Below, piece by piece: positions 48,731-59,159 of a stretch of 64,000 nucleotides of DNA. The DNA is from Craspedostauros australis. Taxonomy: Eukaryota > Bacillariophyta > Bacillariophyceae > Mastogloiales > Achnanthaceae. Position numbers and translations under genes: made by a program. The stretch is taken from assembly GCA_026770025.1 (NCBI GenBank), contig JAMXDE010000006.1, positions 3,312,087 to 3,376,086 of the forward strand. The letters run 5' to 3'. How positions within the stretch are numbered: position 1 is the first letter of the stretch; every line of letters starts with the position of its first letter. Under the pieces are notes generated by a model that was not told where the DNA came from, ran no database searches, and worked only from the letters and a program-made list of their open reading frames with translations.

Positions 48731-50712
48731 TGATTGTTACTGCTGGTGATTGTTGGTGTTGATGGTTCAATCTTACGGGTAGAGTAGGTAGAGTCTGTGG
48801 TCCCAAATCAGTTGCGCTCGGATGGCGATTGTGAGCTCATCTGCTCAAGTTTGCTGTCCTCCATTCCATGATCCTGCGCATTGATCACAAAGCAACGTGT
48901 TGTCAGTCAACACGCTTGCATGGACTTGCGCAGTTCCACCACGGTGTGTGGTGTATGGACTTGGGTGGTGTGGTGTGGTGTGATACGACCGTGGACATCA
49001 TGATCCGAAGCTGGCTAGCTCGTTCACTCGCTTGCTCGCACGATACGACCTTGGATGATGCCCAACTTGGCCACGCTGCGCAGTTGTGCCTCTTCATGTG
49101 ATACCATAGATCGTGTAACATGAGTACATCCCTCTGTGATGGTCTTGGGAGAGTCAACCACGATACTATTACTCCGATCGATACACATCTTCGGGAGTTG
49201 GATGTTCTCGAACGACTCCAATGGGCTGATCCACGATGTGAAGAATCCACCACGATGACTTCTTCGGTGGACATCAGAGGCGTTTTCTCGTGTTTTGTGA
49301 CTGACGATGACGATGATGACATCACTCGTGTTTCAATCCACAACAAACGTATCCAAGACTCCTTCCTGCCACCACGATGCGATTGACATGATGCGATTGA
49401 CATGATGCGATTGGAACGATGCGATCGTCAAACAGCACAACAACACCACAAGAAGCAGACATGAAGCTTCTCCTCGCTTTCGTTCTTGGCGCCTCACCAT
49501 GTCAGCACTATGATCGTACCCATGCACGCACAGAACGTCTCATCGTTGGTCGCCACTCGCATGGACAAAGATCAAGACAAGGAGGTGATTGGAGCAGTGT
49601 GCACACCATCTCGCTACCATCGCCGAGTTGATCATCATGATTGTAGTACAACCATCAAGCCACAACACCGCCATGTTCGTCATCACATCATGATCCATCC
49701 ATGCAAATCATGAGGATTCTTTCCATCACTCGCATCCCCGTGGCAGTTGTGCTCCCCAGTTCTGTCATTGTCGATTCTACTGTTCGTGCTGATGATGGTG
49801 CTGGTGCTGGTGCTGGTGCTGGTGCTGGTGATGTCAAGCAGCAGGATCGGGAACCGCAACTGAACATGACGCATCCACAACGTCTGCGGCTGCTCTAACT
49901 GCGCATCCCCGCACATGCGGCACGGCACGGCATGCGGCACCAATCGCAACAGCAGCAACAAGAGCAACAGCAACAACCCTCTTCGACGATTCCACATGGA
50001 TTCGACTGTGCAGAACACACCAGGGCACCATGTGACACGCCACCTTCTCTTCTATCTCTATCCGAACAGGTACCTTATTCGTGAGTGGATCGGCGATCAG
50101 TCCCGTGTTCAACCAACCACCGACCCTCGGCGATAGATTGGTGACCATGACGATGATGGATTCATCATCGAACACCCCGACACTGCACCTTCGGGCACCG
50201 CATCTTTCCGTGCAGATCCGAGATGCCTCCCACTACCACTGCAATGCAACGCAACGCAACGCAACGCAACGCAACGCAACGCAACGCAACGCAACGCAAC
50301 ACCATCCAAACAAAGACAAGAGATGAAGCTGCGCGAGCAATTCATCTCCAACAGAGCAGACACCCATCATCTCCCAAGACAAGTGGTGATGATTGATCCG
50401 CGAACAAGACATCGCACAATGTCCGACCATTTCGCAGCCACAACAATTGGCTTTGGCAAGTTCTTGTCCTGCTCTTTGATTTGGCGATATCTGTTTTGTG
50501 GCATCTCATGAAGCAACATTCCGCAGCAAGCAGACGAAGACTTGCCTCCTGGATCGTGGCGTGACGGCGCAGGTGGTGAGAAGCACAGACTTGATCAGAC
50601 AATCTCAAGGAGGCGAAGGCAACTTTGTTCAACACAAATCATGGGCATCCGTACTCCAGTGCAATCGATACAGCATTGGCCGTTCTTCTCTTCCATCAAT
50701 CACAACGCTGGC
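48731..50712. other. Conserved region of uncertain coding status, copy C
   Basis: Counterpart of 35,604-37,659. It has a minus-strand scrap at 49,024-49,221 (open to about 49,260) with V-D-S-P-K-T-I, V-S-H-E-E-A-Q-L and G-R-I-V-R-A-S-E, a possible secreted start M-K-L-L-L-A-F-V-L at 49,461, and a small frame at 49,701-49,898 containing a Gly-Ala repeat longer than in B. The region near 50,030-50,230 is open on both strands. The pentamer repeat is at 50,241-50,301. Coding status is unresolved. Confidence 0.35.
50241..50301. repeat. ACGCA pentamer repeat, copy C
   Basis: About 12 five-base units, nearly all ACGCA, against a mixed ATGCA/ACGCA array in copy B. Confidence 0.85.
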
Positions 50713-50995
50713 ATGTTGATCATGAAGGCACTGTGGCCATTCGACGCTGATGCACTATTTGCGGCGATGATCGCTGCGAGTGCAGTCCCAACAGCAAGCG
50801 CCATGGGGAATACAACGGTGAGTCACCCGGATCATCGCACTCATTGCCCTCTGGTGGCCTTCACTGACGTCTTCCATGTTGGGTTCTTCGCCTGCTGAAT
50901 CCGTACAATACGTCCATTCGTTCGTATACATGCATGGATGTATGCATGTGTGTAGCATGTATGTATGCTCGCACTCACTCCGGACTCTTCCGCCA

Positions 50996-51033
<38 letters not shown>

Positions 51034-52511
51034 GTTCACGCTGCCTGTACTTGCGATCATCACAACAAATCGGACGGAACGAATTCGCTCAATCAACTTG
51101 AACTGCAACAACTGTACCCCTCACAACAACTATGACATCACGCTGCAGCATCCCACACCGGCACCGCTTTGCGAGGAATGGAGATTCGCAGCCACTGACG
51201 GAGACCTCTTGAATCAAACCTCTCAACCTCTCAGATTCGATGTATTCATTGTTGAAGACGTTCAAATTAACTCCATCAATGTGTTTCTGGCTCCTGGCTG
51301 TTCTAACATGCCATACAAGATCTTCTTCCATCCCCACATCTGGCAGGTGGACAACGGGAATTGGACTCAGATCGCCTCTGGCAACAACGGAGAAGTCGAC
51401 TCTGATGGTTTCACGGCCTCTCTTCCATTTGATTCGCCTCTGTCCTTTCCAGCGGATACTGGCCTGGTTTCCTTTCGCATCGATATGGCAAACCGGCTGA
51501 GGAACTTCCGCGCGGACTTCCCCACCTTGCCTCGAGCCTCCCATTGAAGACCGCCCGAATTGCCCGTTCGGCGTACCTGCGGGACTTGGCAGCGTGGAAG
51601 TTGATGACAATCCATCCAGCATCGTTCCAGATGTTGTATTCGCTTTTCCGGGAGTGTTCGAATTCTGTCGCGGCCTTGCCGCTGCGACGCCAACCGAATC
51701 ACTCTCCCCCTCCATCACAGCATCACCGACAGCCTTGGCATCTGTCGCTCCGACCCTGGCGCCGACAGCTACTTGTCGAAGCGGGGAAGCAGTGGGCCTT
51801 CCTCGGCCGTTCTTTATCGACCAAGTGGAATCGCAGCGATTCGATATTGAGGTGGTGGACACCGTCGATATCACTGGCATGAGACCTGCTCTATCCACCG
51901 TGGGTAATCAACCATATTCCATCTTCTACCATCCCAGCTCATGGGATGCGCCTGGTACCTGGACGGAGATTGCATCCGGAACCATCGAGGCGAGAGGTGC
52001 AGACGAGTTCACCGATGTGATCTCGTTCAATCCACCGCTTTCTTTTTCAGCAAGCGACGGCATGGTCGCCATCCGTGTGGATACGCAGACAGAATCATGG
52101 AATGATGCCACGGGGGACTTCGAGCCTACAACACCAGACTGGTTCGAATGTGAGGGATGGCCGTTCATCATGTTCCCAGAGTTGTCAAGCGAAGAGGGTG
52201 AAGAGTATCCTGATGTCCCTCACGAAGGCTTCAACGACTTCTTCATGGGATCGTTGGAGTTCTGCAACAACGACTCTCTGACAGTGTTGGCTGCGGGTGC
52301 ACCATCGGACATGACATCCGCTGCGCCATCGCTTCTGCCATCATCCACACCGTCACCTTCGCCGTCATCCGGACCACCATTCATGCCCTCGCCCACACCA
52401 TCCTCCGCATCATCTTCTCAACCAACCCTGGCCTGGAGCATGAAGGAAGCGAAGGGGTCAAAATCATCGAAAGACAGCAAAACGAGTAAGTCCGCCAAAT
52501 CATCCAAGTGA
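50713..52511 (+). CDS. Secreted two-domain protein with Ser/Pro linker and Lys-Ser tail, copy C
   Basis: Exon 1 is 50,713 (or Met 50,722) to 50,817. The intron is 50,818-51,148 (GTGAGT donor, long CT tract at about 51,000-51,030, CTGCAG acceptor, phase 0), and exon 2 runs to 52,511. The signal peptide ends Ala-Ser-Ala. Domain 1 (about 51,149-51,680) and domain 2 (about 51,810-52,280) share Tyr-x-Ile-Phe-x-His-Pro, a Trp-Thr-x-Ile-Ala-Ser-Gly turn, Pro-Leu-Ser-Phe and a closing Phe-Glu-Phe-Cys type segment. A Ser/Pro-rich linker and a Lys-Ser-Ser-Lys tail follow. One frame change near 51,520 is required (an extra C in a run of four would restore Asp-Phe-Pro-Pro-Pro-Cys); it is shared with copy B, so it is either an old mutation or a feature of expression. 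Probably extracellular or cell wall. Confidence 0.55.
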
Positions 52512-53382
52512 TCAAGGAGCACCAATGTAGTGATGATGGAGAGGCGATGATGGGAAAGAGCGGGAAGGGAGAAAATCGCTTGTGCCTGGTCATCGCTGAC
52601 GTCGAGAGAGGAGGGGCTGTGTTGATGGAGCGCTCCGTCACGTTTGCCGTGACGCTCCTCCCGCAACGATACTGCTCACAACCACTTTCCACAAAAGATG
52701 TGTTCAATTGATGGTGGCATGACTCAGTCGAACACATCTATCTGTGGCCAAAGTGATGTCAAGTTGCCTTTTCCATCTGCTCCAAGTTGTCACACGACAA
52801 TTTGAATTCTGTCTCGATTTAACGTCTATATAACGTCGAGTCCAACCGAAAATGGACTCCTGGTCGATCACAAAACTGGAACAAGCCATCAATGCGGTGG
52901 TCAACCTGTCCACAAACAACAAATCAATGATTTCAAAGAGGAGCTCGACGTGAGTGTGCATGTTGTGCACTCTGTGCTTTGACGCTGCAGTTCGAATGCT
53001 CCTTCTGACGGTATTCGACACATGCAAAACAATGACAGTTGCCTTTGAGAAGGATGCTCGCTAACTTGCAACGTGCAGAAGCGTGGGTCCACGATCAAAA
53101 TCGACCGCTTGTGGTCCACGATCGAAGTCAACCGCTTGTGGTCCAGGCTTGTCTTTCCAACTTTGCGCCAAAGACAACGTGGTACAACGCGATACAACGC
53201 GATACAACGCGGCAAGTGCAAGTTCTTTCGTTGTTCTCCTCGTCCTCCATTTGCCTCTTCATAAATGGAGCAACTTCGCAACACAAATCTTTGACACACA
53301 CCCCTTCCACATCGGCCAACGAATTGACCTGAAGGAGCACTTCCCATCAGCACACGCACACATCCGAACGACAACGTCAACC
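52512..53382. other. Upstream region of the repeat-tail gene, copy C
   Basis: Counterpart of 39,448-40,317, essentially identical over 52,704-53,380. It presumably carries the promoter and leader of the gene at 53,383. Nothing else is seen. Confidence 0.5.
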
Positions 53383-54342
53383 ATGGTGACTTTCACAGAC
53401 GAAGAAAAAGAACACGTTGAGGCACTTGTTGCTCTCGCTCAAGCCACCAACAGCGCAAAACAGAAGTGGGAAGTTCACTCGCTTCTGAACTTCCTCAACA
53501 AGGTAGTCAAAGATCTCGGTACACTCGACGAGCGCAAGGAGACGAAGAAGTTGTTGGGGTGTTTCAAGACGTCAGCAAAAAAGACCAAGAATGCAAGAAA
53601 CATCTCCGCAAGTGATGTCACCGCCGTGCTACGAGACTTTTGTGGGCTCGTGGTATGGGCCAGACATGGGAACAATGCCATCCGCGCCCTGCGCGACCTC
53701 CTTCCCCAAGAACAACAGCAGGCCCTTCCTCAAGTCGACAGTGACCTCAACAATGAACAGGAACGCCTCGTCAGCGAACATGGTGGAGGGGGGCACACCG
53801 AAGCGAGCTCGCGGCCTTCGAATGAGCAGAATTGGCACTCGCAGACTCGGAATTTGGTGCGGGATTTTTGGCAACGTGCCAACGACCAAGTCGAGGAAGG
53901 TTTCGAAACCTCCGCTGCCATCTTCGACTCCTTTCTTGGTAACACGTGCGCCACTTGTGGCGATGGCCAAAACAGCAGCGTCATCGACGTCATCGACAGC
54001 ATCGACAGCGCTGACGGCAACAGCGCCGACAACAGCATCGACAACAGCAGCGTCATCGACAGCATCGACAACAGCATCGACAACAGCATCGACAACAGCA
54101 GCGTCATCGACAGCATCGACAGCATCGACAGCATCGACAGCGCTGACGGCAACAGCGCCGACAACAGCATCGACAACAGCAGCGTCATCGACAGCATCGA
54201 CAACAGCAGCGTCATCGACAGCATCGACAGCGCTGACGGCAACAGCGCCGACAACAGCATCGACAACAGCAGCGTCATCGACAGCATCGACAGCGCTGAC
54301 GGCAACAGCGCCGACAACAGCACCGACAACAGCATCAACTGA
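53383..54342 (+). CDS. Helical protein with Asp-Ser-Ile-Asn repeat tail, copy C
   Basis: A 320-residue protein, the same gene as at 40,318 with 26 more repeat codons. The helical N-terminal part is the same except for a tight cluster of seven substitutions at about residues 43-68, all changing amino acids, several from Glu to Lys, plus two isolated changes (Leu to Pro and Asn to Asp). The start is fixed by the CAACCATGG context shared with B. The repeat tail again has an alternative open frame ending at 54,439. An AATAAA signal lies at 54,466-54,471. No signal peptide or membrane segment is seen. Function unknown. Confidence 0.65.
   Translation: MVTFTDEEKEHVEALVALAQATNSAKQKWEVHSLLNFLNKVVKDLGTLDERKETKKLLGCFKTSAKKTKNARNISASDVTAVLRDFCGLVVWARHGNNAIRALRDLLPQEQQQALPQVDSDLNNEQERLVSEHGGGGHTEASSRPSNEQNWHSQTRNLVRDFWQRANDQVEEGFETSAAIFDSFLGNTCATCGDGQNSSVIDVIDSIDSADGNSADNSIDNSSVIDSIDNSIDNSIDNSSVIDSIDSIDSIDSADGNSADNSIDNSSVIDSIDNSSVIDSIDSADGNSADNSIDNSSVIDSIDSADGNSADNSTDNSIN
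53977..54340. repeat. AGCATCGACAAC coding minisatellite, copy C
   Basis: Same unit types as in copy B, with an extra higher-order block. The length difference of 78 bases keeps the frame. Confidence 0.9.
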
Positions 54343-54519
54343 TACTGCTGGCCCACAAGCAACAGCCGCAGCCGCTCCGCCAACTAGTGCAGATCAGGAC
54401 ACAAGCAACAAAGCCATGAAAGCAACAGAAAAACGATAGTAAATAGTAATATAGCGCAATGATTGAATAAATACTGACTTCTTCCTTTAGTATGTGCTGC
54501 AACTGTTCTACCATTATTT

Positions 54520-55732
54520 CTATGTTATTGTTTCCACGAAGATGAAGCGACGCGTTTGTGCAAGAATGATGCTGAGAGCCTCAGCAGCCTGCAGCAAATG
54601 CTGTTGGATCCAGGATGCATTCCGTTGCGTGACCTGACGCAGGAGGGAGGCGAAGGCAGTGCAGATGGGTCCATATGCATGGATGCCGGGCGACGTCTCG
54701 ATTGGCGGTTCAAACTTGGCGTATCCCAAGATCAGTGCAGCGTCGCGGACGTTGTCGAAGAAGTGTTGGCAGATGGCAGTCTTGCCGACGCCTGCAACAC
54801 CATCGACGATGGCAATCTCGCAGCGGTTCTTGGATCGAGGCAGGCCCTGCTTCAGTCTGCAGAGATTTTTGACTCGGCCATGAAACTGGATCGGCGGGGC
54901 GCGTGGTTGAGGCAGCTGTCTTGCTGGCTCCTCCAGTGGTGATGATAGAAAGGACCACTCATCATCGGGCTCAATTGCCTCAGGGTTGCGCTTGAGATGT
55001 CATTGGACTTCTCCAATAACGAGCTCGGATTGTTCGTCACCTGTTTCGTGTACCATTTGCAGTAGCTGCGTGCGACTGTTGTTGTGATCCGACTCACCAT
55101 CAAAGTGTGACGATGAGGCATCCGTTTAGTAGCTGCGCGAAAAGGATGTGAGACTTCCTGGTTCGTATGTGGAGAGCGTCGTTGCGTTTTTGGACCGTGG
55201 ATGCATCTGATTCACCATTTGTGGAGAAGGGCAACTTCCAGATGTTGACGTTCGGCAGCAGGCTGTTGAGGATGTAGGGATCTGGCTGTTGTTGGGAGCA
55301 CAGTCTCTGCAGGTTTCGACCGTGGTGTTGGCTGTTGTTGTTGCTGCCGTTGCGGTTGCGGTTGCGGTTGCGGTTGCGGTTGCGGTTGCTGTTGTTTTCG
55401 GGACTTTGGAACAAGCTGACTTTCATCATCCGATTCGGACAACATCATTCACGTGAGCCAATGCTCATCAGATTGTGTGTCCTTATCGTCATGGTCATCC
55501 TGTACAATATTTGCCATCGCACTCACCATCAATTGCACTTGCTGGATAAAGTTGCGCTGGGCAAGATCATTGAGCATGATTTGCATCATGCTCAATGATC
55601 GAAGCAGCAAGCAGTTGTCGCATGGGTTGGATCCTCCTCCTCTTCATCCTCCTCGTCACGATCATCACCAGCATCATCATCGCTTGTGCTGCGAAGCCGA
55701 CGGTTTGGCTTCTGAAAAGCGGAGGTGGGCAT
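54520..55732 (-). pseudogene. AAA-type (AAA_16-like) ATPase fragment, copy C
   Basis: The NTPase part (about 54,950-54,520) is in one frame and has a good Walker A, D-G-V-A-G-V-G-K-T-A-I, preceded by F-H-G-R and followed by H-F-F-D, Gly-Tyr-Ala-Lys-Phe-Glu and Tyr-Gly-Pro-Ile. It ends at a stop at 54,520 soon after, with no Walker B, so only the beginning of the ATPase domain remains. Upstream, the block that is open in copy B is broken by one extra T in a run near 55,190. The TTGCGG run (poly Gln/Pro coding) is longer than in B. B and C are thus broken at different places. Confidence 0.6.
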
Positions 55733-55774
55733 GTGGGGGAGGGTATGCGTCGGTAATTTCGACGGGATCTACTC

Positions 55775-56361
55775 CTAATCCTCACGATCGATGGGCGGTT
55801 CCTGTGTGGTTGGAAGTTGATGGTCGTGGCGGAGGTTGGTGACTCCTGCGGTTGTTCTTGTCGTAGCCGCTGGTGTGAAGGCTTGCGTGGTTGGCAGCAG
55901 GAGGTGTTGCCAACGAGCCTGCATCCTCCATCGAAGCCGTAGGCGGAGTCCGCAGGTGATGCCTTGCCCGGAGTAGACGTCGGGTGTCATGTGTGGCGAT
56001 CCATGATGGCTGCGGCTGCTGCTGCTGCTGATCGTCTTGGAGGTGTCGTCGCCCTCGTTGATTGGATGGGCCATGGCGGTTGGGCATAGTGCAATGGGCG
56101 CGAGACGAAGTGTTTGATGGAGAAGGTGCCTCTACGGAGATCGACCCTGGCCTCATCATCGGGTGGATCGATGTTCGCGATGCTACTCGCACGTTGGTTG
56201 TGTTGGTTGTGCGAGGAAATGGTTTTCTCGCTCGTGGTAATTTGTGGTTGTTGGTCGGCATCCGCCAAATTCCAACCAAGTGTTACCAACGCGACAAGAT
56301 CCACAACCAGAACAAACCACTGAATTTGGCGGGCCTCGCCCTCGAACGAATCAATCGCCAA
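55775..56361 (-). pseudogene. Hypothetical signal/anchor protein, copy C (broken)
   Basis: Homologous to 42,604-43,182. Indels near 56,283 and 56,075 split the frame, and the hydrophobic N-terminus is out of frame with the rest. The right edge of the duplication cuts in just upstream. Confidence 0.4.
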
Positions 56362-57865
56362 AGGAGGGGAAGGGAAAACGGCGTTTTTTTGTAAAAGCGA
56401 CTCAGAAAGAATAGAAAGTGGGTCCATTGTTGCTATTTTCCAAATTTTCCTGCTGTTCGTTGGAATCAGTCATTTCACAGGTTTCGCTGTTGCTTTCCTC
56501 GTGTATTTGTGACTTGCTTTGGGTTTGGGACAACAAGTCCATTGGTCATCGCGACTTCGTCCGCAACTCGAAGGCACACATCGCCACGACCCTCCCTGTA
56601 CCGACTAATGGCACACCAACCTACCATGGTGACATTGCAACCTGCTTCTCTCCTCCTCCCCATGCATGCTATGCACAGTTCTTGTTATGTTGTTGTTGTT
56701 GTACCATATAGACTATAGTCTATAACTGTGAGCTGGAGGCGCTGTTGTACCGCCTCGTTTATTCCACAGGAGACCTGCATTGGGCACAGATACTGTAAGC
56801 AGGTCTTGTCTTGCCGTGTGATTGCATGCAATTGTGTATGCCAGCATATGCATAGTGCACGCACAGGCGGAACACGTGGTGGCACTGGCCGCTCCCACAG
56901 TGGATCAGGTGAAGCGTGCTGGACGTGTGGTTGAGTGTCAGGATGTTGGATGCAGATGGTGCACAGCGCATCCATGCCAGCTACTCTGGAGGAACCATGG
57001 TCTCAACATTCGGCATGCCATGTGTCATGGCTAGAAGCCGTATTGCTCTGCTTGGATCGGTTTCCAGTAGGTTCTGGGCAAGCTGATGGAGGTGGGGAGG
57101 TATGGGCATTTGCGGTAGCTCTAATATGGCTTCACAACGATTCCTTGCACTTGGACAACATGCCATGCTTGGCTTCTTCCCAGAGCTTGTGATTTCGGCC
57201 GGACCCTTGTTGTAGTGCCATGTGTTGGAGCTCGTAAGTTGCTTTGGTTTGCCAGTTCATGTCCTTGTGGTGGTGCAATCTTCACGGAGATATGGGACTG
57301 TGCTTTCTGTACTCTATTGACCGTGCACCCCATATCATCCCGTCCAGGCCGTCTCCGTGCTGGGCGTCCATGATGGTGGTGGTTGTCATGTGCCTGATTC
57401 CTTTTGGCGGAGTGCTGCTTTTACGTTTCAGGATGTGGAGAGCTTGGACGAGCAGGCCAGCTCTCCAAGCATGAACCTTGGGGAGCACGATGATGTCCCA
57501 GACTAGTTCAATGCAGGAGTCCCAAAATTATCTGCCTGCATGCACTGTTGTTGTTCTTATGCTACACAAGCAACTCCTTGTTGCTCTGTCATGTGTTCAC
57601 AAACAACACAATCATGATTGTGTTCAAAGTGTTTTATGCTCCTATTGCTCCTCTTGCTTCTCTTTGTTTTCTTTGTTCTTTCCTCTACCTTCAGAGACCT
57701 GGATTGCTCCTCCAGTCCAATTTGGTTCAGCCTGGGTTACTTCCTTGGTTGGCACAGCCAACTGAAGTTTTTTCAGCAGTCTTTGCGACGAATAGATTGA
57801 AAAGTGGTTGTTGTTATTGCTACTTCTAATTTTGTTGGTTTATTGCATGTGAGTATTGCTTATTC
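56362..57865. other. Spacer between the duplication and the transposase
   Basis: No intact gene is seen. An 18-base perfect palindrome lies at 56,707-56,724. On the minus strand, pieces in shifting frames between about 57,490 and 56,690 read like decayed protein (for example 57,166-56,981 with Leu-Pro-Gln-Met-Pro-Ile and Leu-Leu-Glu-Thr-Asp-Pro), possibly a second transposon gene. This is not strong enough to annotate. Confidence 0.35.
56707..56724. repeat. Perfect 18-base palindrome
   Basis: TATAGACTATAGTCTATA reads the same on both strands. It lies between the duplication edge and the transposase and could be a transposon end, an insertion scar or a chance AT palindrome. Confidence 0.6.
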
Positions 57866-58915
57866 TTACGGTTCCACCAGGGAATCCAACCAATCATCCA
57901 TCTCCCTGATGATTCCCATTGTTTGGTTGAGGTTAAACAGTGGATTTGTATGTTTCAGTTCCAATTGCGTGATTGTGGCAACCGAGTACATTGTGTACTG
58001 GTGCTTCTCCAGCAAGTGCCGCCATTTTTGCTTCAGGCACTTCCAGTTCTTGAACCTTTTGTGTACGGTTTCATGGCGTGCACGAATCACACCATTGCGT
58101 CGAGTGCGATCCAAGCAGCAGCTTCGCTCACCTCTGTACCCACGGTCGGCAATGACCTGTTCCAAAGGATCCAACGCATGCAGTAGCTTCTCACGATAAA
58201 TCTTGATGTCTGGCCACTCCCCACAAGGATATGGTCCGTCCACCCACACAAGGTGCCCTGTCACAATGGAGATACAAGTTTCATATCGGAGCCCTGCAGC
58301 TTGGAATTTGTGGGAATACCAGCCTGGATCATACAATGCAGGCTCCATGATGAGGAAGTCAGTACCGTCTACAGATGCCATTGTTGTTGTTCCTGGTGGA
58401 CAGCCAATTTTCCGATCTTCAAAGCATATCTGGGATAAGATCAACGCATGTGAACATTGGCAAAGGCAGAGATTGTGAGAGATATGGCACACAATTCATC
58501 AATTGCAGCATACAGATTGCGGTTCCTCTGTTGATGTTCCCAAGTTGTGTCACTTACAAGTTCTCGGCTAAGGAGAGCCAATGCACGAAGAATAATCCAG
58601 GTCCACTTCTGTACAGTTTTCACATCCTTTCCCATTCGTCCTGCCAGCACACCCCATGTTGGATATTGTTTGAGAAACATGAGAGCGCATAGCAGGTGCT
58701 CCATTGTTGTATTCCATGGCAGTAAGTCTTCCTCATTCAGTCCATCCCATGCCATGGCAGCCACTTTTGGTGTGGGTTCCAAAGTTGCTTCGGAAACATG
58801 ATTGCACGCCGTACGATGGTGAAGTCTGGAGTGTAGGATCAAACGCTTGTCCCAGAAGCTTCATGCCCTTGCATACAATGGTTGTCTCAGTTGTTTCTGT
58901 GGTTTCAGATGCCAT
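57866..58915 (-). mobile_element. Harbinger/PIF-like DDE transposase, broken
   Basis: The C-terminal part (58,492-57,866) carries the catalytic triad of DDE_Tnp_4 transposases: V-D-G-T-D (Asp 42 of this frame), I-A-D-R-G-Y-R-G (Asp 116) and R-H-E-T-V-H-K-R-F-K (Glu 141). Trp-Tyr-Ser-His-Lys-Phe and Gly-Pro-Tyr-Pro-Cys-Gly lie between the aspartates. The N-terminal part (58,842-58,441) is in another frame and has a helix-turn-helix-like segment (Tyr-Pro-Thr-Trp-Gly-Val-Leu-Ala-Gly-Arg). A short intron of about 70 bases or a frameshift near 58,440-58,520 separates them. A possible start segment lies in a third frame (Met at 58,915). No terminal inverted repeats or target duplication were identified. 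Confidence 0.8.
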
Positions 58916-59159
58916 TCTGATGTATCTTGGTATGCCAACAGGATGGAGGACAAAATTGTGACATCCACTAGTGCAATATTCAATTCAGCAACAGAGAGGA
59001 ACACAGACAGGACAAGCACTGCCATTGTCCTTTGAGCTGAACATACAATAACATGGAAACTTCAGCATGTTGTTTGGCTCGTTGATCTTGGCTGTCTGTG
59101 GAGGTTTGGCTTGGCGCAAAAACGACAATTCTAACAAGACGGCCGTACAGAGACATGGA

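Larger units (their letters stand above)
45570..56361. repeat. Segmental duplication, copy C
   Basis: Direct repeat of 32,530-43,186. The left edge is inside the FAD pseudogene: copy C has no N-terminal Rossmann part, and the HI0933-type sequence lies in front of it instead. The right edge is sharp at 56,361. It is about 130 bases longer than B, mainly through the coding minisatellite and the TTGCGG run (about 55,348-55,388, longer than in B). Confidence 0.9.

Noticed and set aside
53730-54383. Leu/Ser/Met-rich minus-strand frame of 217 codons
   Set aside because: It is an antisense reading of the coding minisatellite; the plus frame with a helical domain and good start context is preferred.
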